In this document: one piece after another, positions 7,297 to 19,200 of the stretch
Layout: each line of letters opens with the position of its first letter
How positions within the stretch are numbered: the stretch's first letter is position 1
Assembly: GCF_023272795.1 (NCBI RefSeq)
Contig: NZ_CP096829.1
Coordinates: forward strand, 3,658,001-3,722,000
From: Flavobacterium humidisoli
Lineage (GTDB): Bacteria > Bacteroidota > Bacteroidia > Flavobacteriales > Flavobacteriaceae
Direction of reading: 5' to 3'
Length of the DNA stretch: 64,000 bases
Notes under the pieces: generated by a model
What the model was told of the DNA's origin: nothing
What the model saw: only the letters and a program-made list of their open reading frames with translations
Database searches by the model: none
Translations under genes and position numbers: made by a program

Positions 7297-9223
7297 ACAT
7301 TTTGGTAATAATAAATTCGCTTCTGCGATTGACTTGGTGCTGTGCTTCTGTGCATGGAACTCCGTTAGAGCAGTTATTTATTAATTGTGTTTCTCCATAA
7401 CCAATTGCGCTTTCTATTCTTTCGGGGGCAACACCTTGGGAAATTAGATAATCCCTTGTGGCTTTTGCTCTTCTATCAGACAACTCTAAGTTGTATTGAT
7501 CGTTGGCGCGAGAGTCGGTATGCGATTCAATTTTTATAACAATGTTATTGTATTGATACATTAAGAGAACTACTTTATTTAATTCTATAGCAGCATCATA
7601 ACGTATGTCTGATTTATCTAAATCAAAGAAGATAATTCCGATTTTTATTTTTAAAAGACCATTTTCGCGAACGATTAAAGCAGGATCTAAACCTACAAGA
7701 GCTTCTGTTTTTCCAGAGCTGTTTGCTGTAACAATTGCTTTCTTATTGGTATTATAATTTTCTTTTGTAACCTCAATAGTATAAGGTGTATTGCAATTTA
7801 CATTGTTATTAAAATCGTATTTTCCGTCAAGCTGAGAAACGGTTTCAGATACTTTTATTCCGTTTGCATTTTTAAGTGTTACCATTGCACCAGCGATTCT
7901 GTTGTTCGAAATAGCATCATAAACATAACCGCTTATGGCTTGATTGCACGATCTTTCAAAAGAATAGATATCATCATCGCCTTTGCCTGTTTTTCTGTTA
8001 GAAGAGACAAAACCTTTGTTAGTTGCTTCATTAACAATATAGCCAAAATCATCCCTATTACTGTTTAATGGGGCTCCAAGATTAGCTGGAGTATCAAAAA
8101 TGCCATCAGTTAGACGGCTTTCAAATACATCTAAACCTCCCAAACCTAAGAAACCATCAGAAGAGAAGTAAAGTGCCTGATCGGTAATGTAGGGAAACAT
8201 TTCTCGTCCAGTTGTATTTATTTTTTCGCCTAAATTTTTAGGTTGAGAGAATTGGTTATTGCCTAAAATATCGACTACAAAAATATCTGTAGAACCAATG
8301 GTTCCTGGCATATCTGATACGAAATAAAGCTTCTTTCCATCTTTACTTACTGAAGGATGTCCTACTGAATAATTATCGCTATTAAAAGGCAGTTCTTTAA
8401 TATCTGTCCATTGTGTGGTTCCGTCTTTGTTTTCTACAGCTGTTGCGGAGTAAATCTTCAGGTTGTTAATGCCTTTGCTGTCTCGTTTTAATTTCCCGTT
8501 ATAATTATTTCGGGTAAAATAAATAGTTTTTTCGTCGGGAGAAAAGGCAATGCAGGCTTCGTGATACTGTGTTGTAATTTCTTTTCCGAAACGTTCTTTG
8601 AAAGTAACGTTAGATTGCGTTTCGCTGATTTTCCCCAGCTGCATATTCAGATAAGGCTGATCGTTCCAACCGTATTTTTCGGTTTTTATATAAGAAGAAT
8701 CGATGGTGGTGGAGTAGACCAGATCGCCTTTGTAAAACATCGGACCAAAATCAGAATAAGCAGAATTGATGTCCAAGTTTTCTAGGATAAAAGAAGGTTT
8801 TATGTTTTCGATGTCTTCCAATGTCACATTTTTCAGCGAAAAGTTCTTAGCTCTAGCATCGGTCGATTTCTGTTTTTCGGCGAAGCTTTTCATCCATTTT
8901 TTTGCCAGTTCATAATTTTGAATCCCTTGCAGTGACTGTGCATAGCGAAATAAATATTCGGAAGAAACGTCATTGGGATATTCAGCAATTAGTTTTCCGT
9001 ACCATTTGGAAGCACTTGACATTTTTGTATTGAAATAATAAGCATCTCCAAGTCGCTGAAGCGTTTCTTTAGAAGCATCTCCATTGTTGATGGAAATCTC
9101 GTACGATTTTGCGGCTTCAACATAATACATCTTATCAAAAAGAGCATCAGCCGTTTTGTTTTTGGTTTGCGAATAAATCAGCTGTATAACCAATAATGTG
9201 AGTATAGTAATTGTTCTTTTCAT
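7295..9223 (-). CDS. OmpA-family outer-membrane protein with TPR and PD40 propeller
   Basis: 642 residues with signal peptide to about IYSQ (19). In order: TPR-like helices (about 20-130), a PD40/WD40-like beta-propeller (about 200-420, with repeated SPDEKTIYFTRN and SKDGKKLYFVSD type blades), a carboxypeptidase-regulatory-like beta-sandwich (about 425-495, GYVYDAISNNRIAGAMVTL) and a C-terminal OmpA domain (about 525-642) with the peptidoglycan-binding pattern SHTDSRA...LSDRRAKATRDYL. This four-part build matches PorE-type proteins that link type IX secretion or gliding components to peptidoglycan. It is the last gene of the adhesin operon, 12 bases after the PorP/SprF-like gene, so it probably anchors or stabilises that surface system. 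Confidence 0.85.
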   Translation of the reverse strand: MKRTITILTLLVIQLIYSQTKNKTADALFDKMYYVEAAKSYEISINNGDASKETLQRLGDAYYFNTKMSSASKWYGKLIAEYPNDVSSEYLFRYAQSLQGIQNYELAKKWMKSFAEKQKSTDARAKNFSLKNVTLEDIENIKPSFILENLDINSAYSDFGPMFYKGDLVYSTTIDSSYIKTEKYGWNDQPYLNMQLGKISETQSNVTFKERFGKEITTQYHEACIAFSPDEKTIYFTRNNYNGKLKRDSKGINNLKIYSATAVENKDGTTQWTDIKELPFNSDNYSVGHPSVSKDGKKLYFVSDMPGTIGSTDIFVVDILGNNQFSQPKNLGEKINTTGREMFPYITDQALYFSSDGFLGLGGLDVFESRLTDGIFDTPANLGAPLNSNRDDFGYIVNEATNKGFVSSNRKTGKGDDDIYSFERSCNQAISGYVYDAISNNRIAGAMVTLKNANGIKVSETVSQLDGKYDFNNNVNCNTPYTIEVTKENYNTNKKAIVTANSSGKTEALVGLDPALIVRENGLLKIKIGIIFFDLDKSDIRYDAAIELNKVVLLMYQYNNIVIKIESHTDSRANDQYNLELSDRRAKATRDYLISQGVAPERIESAIGYGETQLINNCSNGVPCTEAQHQVNRRSEFIITKM

Positions 9224-9235
9224 AGACTATCCGTA

Positions 9236-10159
9236 TTAAAAGAATCTTGGTGATTTTAGTCCTTTTTTGCGTGAAACCAGTTCAAAACGAAGCATAATTT
9301 CATGTGTTCCGCTGTTGTAATTCTGCAATGCGGTTGTAGTATAATCATAGGCATAACCTGCCATAATCATAGGCGTGATTTGGATTCCAATAAGACCGCT
9401 CACAGAATCTGATGTACGATAGGAAACACCTAGTGTAAGAGCATTGTTGAACATAAAATTGGCAGATATATCGGCAATCAGAGGGGCTCCGGCCACATAT
9501 TTTACCAAAGCTGCAGGTTTGAATTTGGTATGCGCCGAAAGGTCAAATACATATCCTCCAATAAGATAGACGTGTATTCTCTGATTGACCAGATCTTCAC
9601 TGATATCATCATAAGTATAGCGTTCACGGGTCATAAAATTTGGAATTGAAAGTCCGATATAATCTCTTTCTCCGTGCCAATATAATCCTGCACCGATAAC
9701 AGGAAGGAACTTGTTGGTAATATTTTCGCGAAACTGCACATCGGGATCTTTATAGCTTCCTTTAGACCAGTCAATATTGATGACGCGTCCACCTCCTTTT
9801 ATTCCAAAAGAAAGTTTATGGGTCTCTCCAGATTTTATGGTATAAGAGAAGTTGGCATCTAGATATTGCTCATCTGTTGGTCCTATCTCTTCGTTTACGA
9901 TTGAAATTCCAAGGCCTACATTTTTTCCGACTGGAGTATCCAAAGAAAAACTTTGAGTATCTGGAGCGCCTTCAATACCAACCCATTGCGTTCTGTAAAT
10001 TCCTGTTATGGCTAAATGTCCCAGCGAACCGGCATAAGCCGAATTTACGGTAAGTGTATTGTACATATACTGCGTGTATTGGGGGTCTTGCTGTGCAAAG
10101 GCTCCATATACCGAGAATAGAGTTATTATCGCGAAAACCTTTTTTATATTTTTAATCAT
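9236..10159 (-). CDS. PorP/SprF-family outer-membrane protein
   Basis: 307 residues from the ATG at 10159; a TTG two codons earlier is possible but less likely. After a signal peptide ending AFAQ comes the family hallmark QDPQYTQYMYNTLTVNSAYAGS, and then amphipathic strands of an outer-membrane barrel with GLGISIVNEEIGPT and a closing MLRFELVSRKK strand. In Flavobacterium johnsoniae a protein of this family, SprF, sits next to the giant adhesin SprB and is needed for its secretion. The gene directly follows a giant adhesin here, so the inferred role is partner in secreting or tethering that adhesin. Confidence 0.9.
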   Translation of the reverse strand: MIKNIKKVFAIITLFSVYGAFAQQDPQYTQYMYNTLTVNSAYAGSLGHLAITGIYRTQWVGIEGAPDTQSFSLDTPVGKNVGLGISIVNEEIGPTDEQYLDANFSYTIKSGETHKLSFGIKGGGRVINIDWSKGSYKDPDVQFRENITNKFLPVIGAGLYWHGERDYIGLSIPNFMTRERYTYDDISEDLVNQRIHVYLIGGYVFDLSAHTKFKPAALVKYVAGAPLIADISANFMFNNALTLGVSYRTSDSVSGLIGIQITPMIMAGYAYDYTTTALQNYNSGTHEIMLRFELVSRKKGLKSPRFF

Positions 10160-10214
10160 AGCCAATTTTATTTTGGTTAATCCTATTTTTTAAACTTTCT
10201 TTTTCTGGATAGTT

Positions 10215-13200
10215 TTATTTGAGATAAACCCATCCAGAGGTTTTTTTAGATCCATCTCCTAAATCAAGAATATAGAAATAGGTGCCCTCAGGAAGTGTTT
10301 TGGCAGAACCTTCTTCTTTTCCATCCCAAGTGTTTTTGTAGCCTTTTTGATAATAAACCAAATTACCCCAACGGTTAAATATCTCAAGCTGGTTATTTGG
10401 GTACCTTTCAATACAATCAATGTAGAAGAAATCGTTCTGGCCATCGTCATTTGGCGAGAATTCATTATAGATTTTCAGACAGTTTGGAGAAACAGTGGCA
10501 CTATCTTGATTGTTTGCCGAATTGGTGTCTATCTGATCCAGTTTGATCAAATGGGCATTATTCAAATAATCATTAAAATCGACAACCTTAACAGTTAGTG
10601 TTAATGTTTGGACAGTTCCTTTATTAATCACTGGAATGCTCCAGATTCCTATTTTCGCATCATAACTTCCTGAAGTTACCGATGAGTTTACTAATGAGTA
10701 TCCTTTAGGCAATGCATCTTGAACTTCTACATTTGTAGCAGTTAAATTGCCTAAATTTTCTGCCGTGATAGTAAATGTTACTTGAGTATCCATAGGAACA
10801 TCTGTTTTATCTACTTCTTTATTTATGGCCACATCGGTAGAAGGGATGTTTATAAATTCAGAATCTTCATCATCCTCACTCTGATCTCCATTATCATTAT
10901 TCGGAGTCGAGTCTGGATCAAATTGATTACTGGCGGTTACCTGAGCAATATTAACATAATCAACGCTTTCAAGTCCAAATGGATTGGCTACTGTGACCTC
11001 ATAAGTTAATGTAATACCACCAACAGGAACGGTTAGATTCGCCCATTTGATAATATTCTTACTGAAGATACCGCCATTATTGATATTCGAAATATTCTTG
11101 AATCCGAGCGGTATTAAATCTTCAACAGCAACTCCAGTAGCAGTGCTTGGACCTGTATTGTTAAGCTGAAGGGTGAACATTACAACATCATCTACATTTG
11201 CATTTTTATTGCTAGCTGTTTTTTCCAGGCTTAAATCTGCAACCCCAACATTAATTTGCAAGCTGTCATAATCATCCTCTGTGGTTACTCCGTTGTTTGG
11301 AGTAGAATCTGGATCAGGAAGATTGCTGGCAATAATCTCGGTTGTATTTGTATATTCATTTGCAGCTCCCGACGGAGGGTTTACACGGGTGTAAATATCC
11401 AATGACTGATCAGTTCCGCTTACAATATTTCCGACATTCCACACTCCTGTAACAAAGTTGTATAAACCGCTGGTAGGACTGCTTGTCAAATAAGTGAATC
11501 CAGAAGGAAGCAAATCTTTAACTGCTACGCCGCTTGCATCTGCGGGACCGTCATTGGTAACGGTAACGGTAAATATGACCGTCGAGCCAACATCTTGAAC
11601 TGCATCCTGATTTAATGCTGTTTTGCTAATGGATAAATCTGCCATTACAATTACAGGTGTAACCGAAATACTGCTGTAATCATCTTCGGTAGTGACTCCG
11701 TTGCCAGGCGTACTGTCGGGATCATGCTGATCTGCAGTCATAATTTCAGCTGTATTTAAGTATTCATTGGCAGCACCGGTCGGACTTTTTACAAAAACAT
11801 TTATGACTAGGGTATGGCTATTTCCAGGCAGTATTATTCCAGGATTCCATTCACCGGTTAAAGGATTATATGTTCCCGAAGTGGAATTGTAAAAAATATA
11901 ATCATATCCAGAAGGCAGTATGTCTTTTATGGTAACACCTGTTGCATTGCTTGGACCTGAGTTGGTTACTATAACAGAGAATGAAATCTGCGATCCCACA
12001 GCAGGGGTAAGGTTATTATTGAGCACTTTTTTCTCAATAGAAAGATCGGCTACAGCTGGAACAGGAGTTAATAGCACAGAACTGATATCGTCCTCACCGC
12101 TGACATTATTGTTTGGTGTGGAATCAGGATCCAGCTCGTTTGAAGCATAAATCTCGGCAATATTATGATAATCTCCTGTAGGATTTACTTTTACGCCTAT
12201 TATTAAAGATTCAGAACCGCCACTTGGTATATTTCCTAAATTCCAGATTCCTGTGGTGTTGAAGTACTGTCCAGCTGTTGAGCTGTATGCCACATATTCA
12301 TAACCACTTGGCAACAGATCTTTTACCTGAACACCAGTTGCGTTTTGTGGTCCGCTGTTATTTACGGTTATTTCGAAAGTAATAGTTGCGCCAAATATTG
12401 GACTTAGATTGCCGCCGACTATTGCTTTTGTTAGAGATAAATCTGCCATAGGTGCAGTTGGCGTTGTGGTAGCACTTGCATAATCATCTTCTGCCGCTAT
12501 TCCGTTATTTGGAGTTGAATCAGGATCAGGAAGGCTGCTGGCCGTTACTTCAGCTGTATTTAAGTAATTACCCGAACCATTCACTATAGCTGTTAATTGC
12601 AATGTTTGCGCATCTCCGCTGGCCAAAGAACCAATAAACCATTTTCCGTCTGTGTTGGCATATGTTCCTTTTGTTGCTGTAAAATTACTAAAGGTATACC
12701 CCGAAGGCAGTAAATCTGTTACTTCGACACCTGTTGCATTCTGAGGACCTTGGTTGGTTATAATTATTTCAAAAGTTACCGGAGTTCCGATTAATGGCGT
12801 CGCATTACTGACCGTTTTGGTTAAAGATAAATCTGCTGTTTGCCCTAAAGGAGAAGTTGTGGCTGTTCCGTAATCATTTTCAGTTGGAACTCCATTGCCA
12901 GGGGTTGAATTAGGATCTGGGAGACTGCTGGCTGTAACTTCGGCAATGTTTACATAATTTCCAGTTGGATTTACAATGGCAGTTATTCTCAATACTTGAG
13001 AATCTCCATTAACAAATGAGCCAATTGTCCATTTTCCCGTTAGGGCATTGTAAGTTCCTTTTGTAGCGCTGTAGTTAGTAAAAGTATATCCAGAAGGCAG
13101 TAAATCAGTTACTTCAGCTCCAGTTGTATTTTGAGGGCCATTGTTGGTTGCAATTATTTCAAAAATAATTGAAGATCCTACCAGCGGAGCTGCATCATTA

Positions 13201-16200
13201 ACGGTTTTAGATAAAGATAAATCAGCGGACTGTGCATTAGGAGTAACTGCAGCTGCTGCATAATCGTCTTCTGTAGTAACTCCGTTGTTAGGAGTAGAAT
13301 CCGGATCGGGAAGACTGCTGGCAGTAACTTCCGCTACATTCAAGTAATTTCCTGTTGGATTGACCAATGCCAGAATTTGCAGTGTTTCTGATTTTCCGCT
13401 AATTAAATTACCAACTGCCCATAATCCTGTTGCTGGATTATATGTTCCGGTAGAAATTGTAAAATTAGAATAAGTATAACCGCTCGGCAGTAAATCTGTG
13501 ACTGTTACACCAGATGTATCTTGCGGACCATTATTGGTAACAACTACTTCAAAAGTAACCAAAGAGCCTACCAGCGGATTGGCATTATTGACTGTTTTAG
13601 TTAGTGACAAATCTGCCGATGTCGGTACTGGAGCTGTTGTCACTTCTGCGTAATCATCTTCTGTAGTAATTCCGTTGTTTGGAGTGGAATCGGGATCAGG
13701 AAGATTTGCAGCTGTTATTTCAGCCTTATTAAGATAATCGCCACTTGGATTTACTTTCGCCACAATTTGAAGCGTTTCTGCATCACCTGACGCCAAATTG
13801 CCAACAGTCCATATTCCTGCAGCTGTGTCATAAGTTCCTGTTGAAACGGTAAATCCACTGAAAGTATATCCAGACGGAAGCACATCTGTTACCTGTATGC
13901 CAAAATTATCCTGCGGGCCATTATTGGTTACGACTACTTCAAAAGTAACGAGCGAGCCTACTAATGGTGTGGCAGTGTTAACTGTTTTAATCAATGATAA
14001 ATCTGAAGACTGTGAAATAGGAGCAGTAGTCGCCGTTCCATAATCATCTTCTGTTGTTATGCCGTTATTTGGAGTTGAATCTGGATCAGGCTGACTGCTT
14101 GCCGTAATTTCAGCGGTATTGGTATAATTTCCTGTCGCATTAACTACAGCTGTTATTTGTAAAGTGTAAGAGTCTGAAATAGGTATGTTTCCAACTGTCC
14201 AAAGACCGGTTACTGGATCGTAATTTCCTGTTGTTGCATTGTAGGATACATATGTATATCCAGAAGGCAATAAATCAGTTACAGTGACTCCATTTGCTTC
14301 CTGCGGTCCAGAATTAGTTACTTCAATACTAAAAGTTACCTGCGACCCCACAAGCGGATTAGCATTATTTACTATTTTGGTTAGTGACAAGTCTGCCGAT
14401 GTCGGTACTGGAGCTGTTGTCACTTCTGCGTAATCATCTTCTGTAGTAATTCCGTTGTTTGGAGTGGAATCGGGATCAGGAAGATTCGCAGCTGTTATTT
14501 CAGCCTTATTAAGATAATCGCCACTTGGATTTACTTTCGCCACAATTTGAAGCGTTTCTGCATCACCTGACGCCAAATTGCCAACAGTCCATATTCCTGC
14601 AGCTGTGTCATAAGTTCCTGTTGAAACGGTAAATCCACTTAAAGTATATCCAGACGGAAGCACATCTGTTACCTGTATGCCAAAATTATCCTGCGGGCCA
14701 TTATTGGTTACAACTACTTCAAAAGTAACGAGTGAGCCTACTAATGGTGTGGCAGTGTTAACTGTTTTAATCAATGATAGATCTGAAGACTGTGGAATAG
14801 GAGCAGTAGTCGCTGTTCCATAATCATCCTCTGTTGCTACTCCGTTATTTGGAGTTGAGTTAGGATCTGGAGTATCACTATTGGTAACTTCCGCAATATT
14901 GGTATAATCTCCTGTTGGGTTTACTATTGCATTAATCTGTAAGGTTTTAGATTCGCTGCTTTTCAATATATCTAAAGTCCATAACCCTGTTGTGCTGTTA
15001 TATGTTCCGCTTGTCGCATTAAAATTGCTAAACGTGTAACCAGATGGCAATAAATCGGTTACCTGAACTAAAGCAGCATCTTGGGGTCCGTGATTAGTTG
15101 TAATAATGGTAAAAGTTACTGTGGAGCCAACCAGAGGTGTTGTATTGCTTACTGATTTCGTTAACGATAAATCTGCAGAAGGAGGTATAGGAGTTAGTAG
15201 GACATTATCCTCATCATCTTCACTTTGATCTCCATCGTCATTATTAGGGTTGCTATCAGGATCAGGAAGGTCACTAGCAATAACCTGAGTTATATTTTTG
15301 TAATCTCCTGTAGGCAATACTTTCGCATCTAAAATAAGTGATTCTGCTACACCAGCATCAACAGTGCCGACACTCCAAATTCCTGTGGTACTATTGTATA
15401 AACCAGCAGATGAACTGTAATTGACATATTGATATCCAGTAGGCAGTAAATCGGTTATCTGTACTCCAGTTGCATTATTTGGACCATCATTTCTAATTAT
15501 CAGTTCAAAAGAAACTTGGCTTCCTACTACAGGACTGGTATTGCCCGTAACTACATTTTTGGTTAAAGACAAGTCGGCAGAAGGGCCAATAAAGGTAATT
15601 TCAGCATTATCCTGATCATCTTCAGAAGCAACATTATTATTTGGGGTGCTGTCAGGATCAGGCAGATCGCTTCCCGTTATCTGAGCTGTATTTAGATAGC
15701 TTCCTGTAGGATTTACCAAGGCGCTGAAGGTTAGATTTAAATTAGCGCCGCTGTTTAGAACCAAATTCTGCCAGTTAATTGAGGCGTTTGCAACTTGATA
15801 GGTTCCTCCGTTTGATACTGAACCGGGCACCAAAGTATAACCAACAGGAACAACATCCTGTACATTCACGCCTGTTGCATTTCCTGGACCTTTGTTAACG
15901 ACATTAATGGTGAAGTTTACTTGTTCGCCCGCAGCAGCTGAAGTAGGAGTTACCGTTTTTGAAAGTTCCAGGTCGGCTGAATTTAGAACAACATTGGCGC
16001 TGGCAATATCGTCTTCTGGAAGGCCATTGCCGGGTGTACTGTCTGGATCTTTTTGTTTTGCTGTCTGTATTTCGGCGGTATTGATATAATTGGCTGCAGA
16101 AGCAGTGTTGACTTTAGCAGTAATCTGTAATGTTAGCGTGTTTCCATTATTTAAACTGCCGACATTCCAGATGCCTGTAGTATTATTATATTTTCCTGCT

Positions 16201-19200
16201 CCATTATCGCTTACGTAGGTATATCCTGGAGGAAGGTGGTCTGAAACAGTAATTCCTGAAGCATTATTTGGACCGCTGTTGGTAACTCTGATTGTAAATA
16301 TCACATTGTCATTTATGCTTACAGTAGTTGGCGAAACTGTTTTTTGAAGAGATAAATCAGCCAGATCTAGTGTAATAGCAGCATCATCCTGGTCATCTTC
16401 TGCCAGAATATTATTATTAGGCGTACTGTCGGGGTCAAATTGATCCGAAGCAATAATTTCAGCTGTATTTAAATAAGAACCGCTTGGCAGAATAGCTGCT
16501 TTAAAAGTCAGCGTTATTCTATTTCCATTTGGAACAGTTAGATTGTACCATGAAATAGTGTTGTCGCCAATATTGTATTGGCCTGCTAAGTTTGCAGATC
16601 CAGGGATTATTGTATATCCTGATGGGATATAATCTCTTACTGCCACATTTGTTGCATCAACTGTTCCTCCAAGAGAGTTATTATTAAAAACCTGAATATT
16701 GAATGTTACAATATCACCCGCACTTCCGCTTACAGGTGTAACCGATTTAGTCAGTTCAAGATCAGCAACGGATAGTATATTAAGTGTTACGGTATCAGAA
16801 GAAACGGCACAGTTTCCATTGCTTACCGTCCATTGGAAAACATAGGTTCCAGAGACAGTTCCTGTAACAGCGGTTGTTGGAGAAGCATTATCGGTGAACC
16901 CTGCCGTACTTGGTCCGGAAATCTGCGTCCACAATCCAGTTCCAGCAGTCGGGGCGGCTGCATTTAAATTTACAGGTGAAAACTGCGGAATTGTCTGGTC
17001 AGGTCCAGCATTTGCAGCTGATGGCAATTGATAGATGGTGATATTAACCGAATCTTGTGAAGTACATCCGTTTAGATTTAAAGTCGTAGTGGTCCATAGA
17101 AACTCATATGTCCCAGGAATTAACCCTAACATTAAAGAATTTTCATTGTTTGGCGAAGCAATATTAGCTGTGTTTGGCCCGGAAACCTGAGTCCATGTTC
17201 CCAAACCCGAAGTTACTGCCTGTGCGGCCATTGCAGCTGTGCTAACATTACATAATTCCTGATCTGGACCTGCATTTGCAACAGAAGGGGGAATGTCGTT
17301 AAATGTTATTTCAACAGTGTCAGAAGAAGGCTGGCACAATGAAGGGCTGGTAAAAGGTCCATTTGACACGGTCCATGTCAATCTATAAGTGCCTAAGGCA
17401 GTAATGTTGGATAAAGTTGTTACGGGACTATTTGGATTATTGATTACTACAGCACCCCCAGAAGGATCGTCTCCCGGACTGGCAAATGACCATGTACCGA
17501 TACCTGCAGCAGGCGGTACAGCGGCAGTCTGATAAGTGGTCTGGCATGCTACGGTATCATCTGGACCTGCGTCTGCGGTACTTGGCGCTTCATTCATTTC
17601 AATACGGACAATATCGGATAATGTTCTGCAGGAAGTGCTTTCAAATGCCCATTCCAGAATATAAAGTCCAGGTACGTTTAAACCTGTAACAGTTGTCATT
17701 GGAGCAGAAGGTGTGGTAATTACCGCAGTACTGCCCGAAGGCTGGTAAACAAAGCGCCATTCTGTAACTGCGACATCAGCAGGAGGTGCATTTCCAGCTA
17801 AAGAAGCAGTTCCTCCAACATCCTGAATGCACAGGAGCTGATCAGGTCCTGCATTAGGGGCTATACTGGCACCGCTGTAAACTTCAACATTGACTGAATC
17901 TGATGAGCCCGTACAGCTGGAGCTGTCTGGAAAAGCTGTAGAATTGGTTGTGTAGGTAAATACGTAGCTGTTTCCAGGAACAACTGTTGCGTTGGCCACA
18001 TAACTGCCAGGCGGAGACTGGGTAATTACAACATCAGCTGTATTTCCCGTTGTACTGGTAAGTGTCCATGTTCCTGTAGAATTTTCATTTCCTTTAAGCT
18101 GGATACTGTTTACATCGCAGTAAGACTGGTCGAGGCCTGCATTTGCAGCCGGCGCGACTACAACCACAACATCATCAAAAGTTCCAGGACAGAGAAAAAC
18201 ACTTTTTGCAGTAATCGTCCACCTAAAGGTGTAAGTACCAGCAGTAAGCCCTGTTATAGCTGTATTTGGATTAGTTGCATCAGCTATGCTTGGCTGGTTT
18301 GGAGCACCGGTTAGAACAGACCATTGGCCGCTTTCAAAAAAGCTGTCATAAGCGTTTGCAACCATTGTGGTACTGGTACTGTTGCAAATATTCTGATCCG
18401 GTCCTGCGTTTGCTGCATCAGGCGGAATTCCTATGGTTAAGTTGATGTCATCAAAAGATTCGCCGCACACTTCGGCATTTACTGTCCATCTGAAAATATA
18501 GTAGCCGCTGTTTGAGAATGTAAAAACCGCATTGGGATCATGTTCATTGCTAATAGTATAATTTCCCGAACCAGAGATTCTTGTCCAGGTTCCGATGCTT
18601 CCTGCACTTGCCGTCGCAGCCATAGTTATGGTATTGCCGCAGATCTGCTGGTCTGGTCCAGCGTCTGCAGCTGGAGGAGTATCTGCTATGGTTACCATAA
18701 CACTGCTTTCATTGGGCAGACAGAGCCTTAATTTGTTTTCAATTGACCACGTGAAAGTATAAGTGCCACTAGAGGCAACAAGAACTTCGGTGTTAGGGTC
18801 AGCTGGATTTACTATAGTTACTCCTGTTGTGGGCACCACAGTCCATGTGCCGAAATCTTCGGGATTAGTTGTGTTTCCGCTAAGATTGAAGGATGTCGTG
18901 CCATTCGGGTAACAGGCATCGGGCCCAGCATCTGAGTTGGTAGGAGCATTGCTGTTATTGGTTATTATTTGTACAGTATCAGATATGGGAGCACTGCAGG
19001 AAGGTCCGGGATGCAGATAGGAAATAGTCCATTGCAGCTCATATGCAGCAGAATTAGCACTAAAACCCATGGCTTTGGAGTTAGGATCATTAATATCGGA
19101 GAATGTTATAGTACTTGGTCCAGAAATCTGGCTCCAGGTTCCTATTTCTCCGCTCAGAGCAGGTGTTGCGGCCAGCGGCACCTGTGAATTTGAACATACA

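Noticed and set aside
12400..15200. Regularly spaced repeats that could suggest a CRISPR array
   Set aside because: The period is about 390 bases, in frame, and encodes DUF11 domains; there are no short direct repeats with unique spacers.
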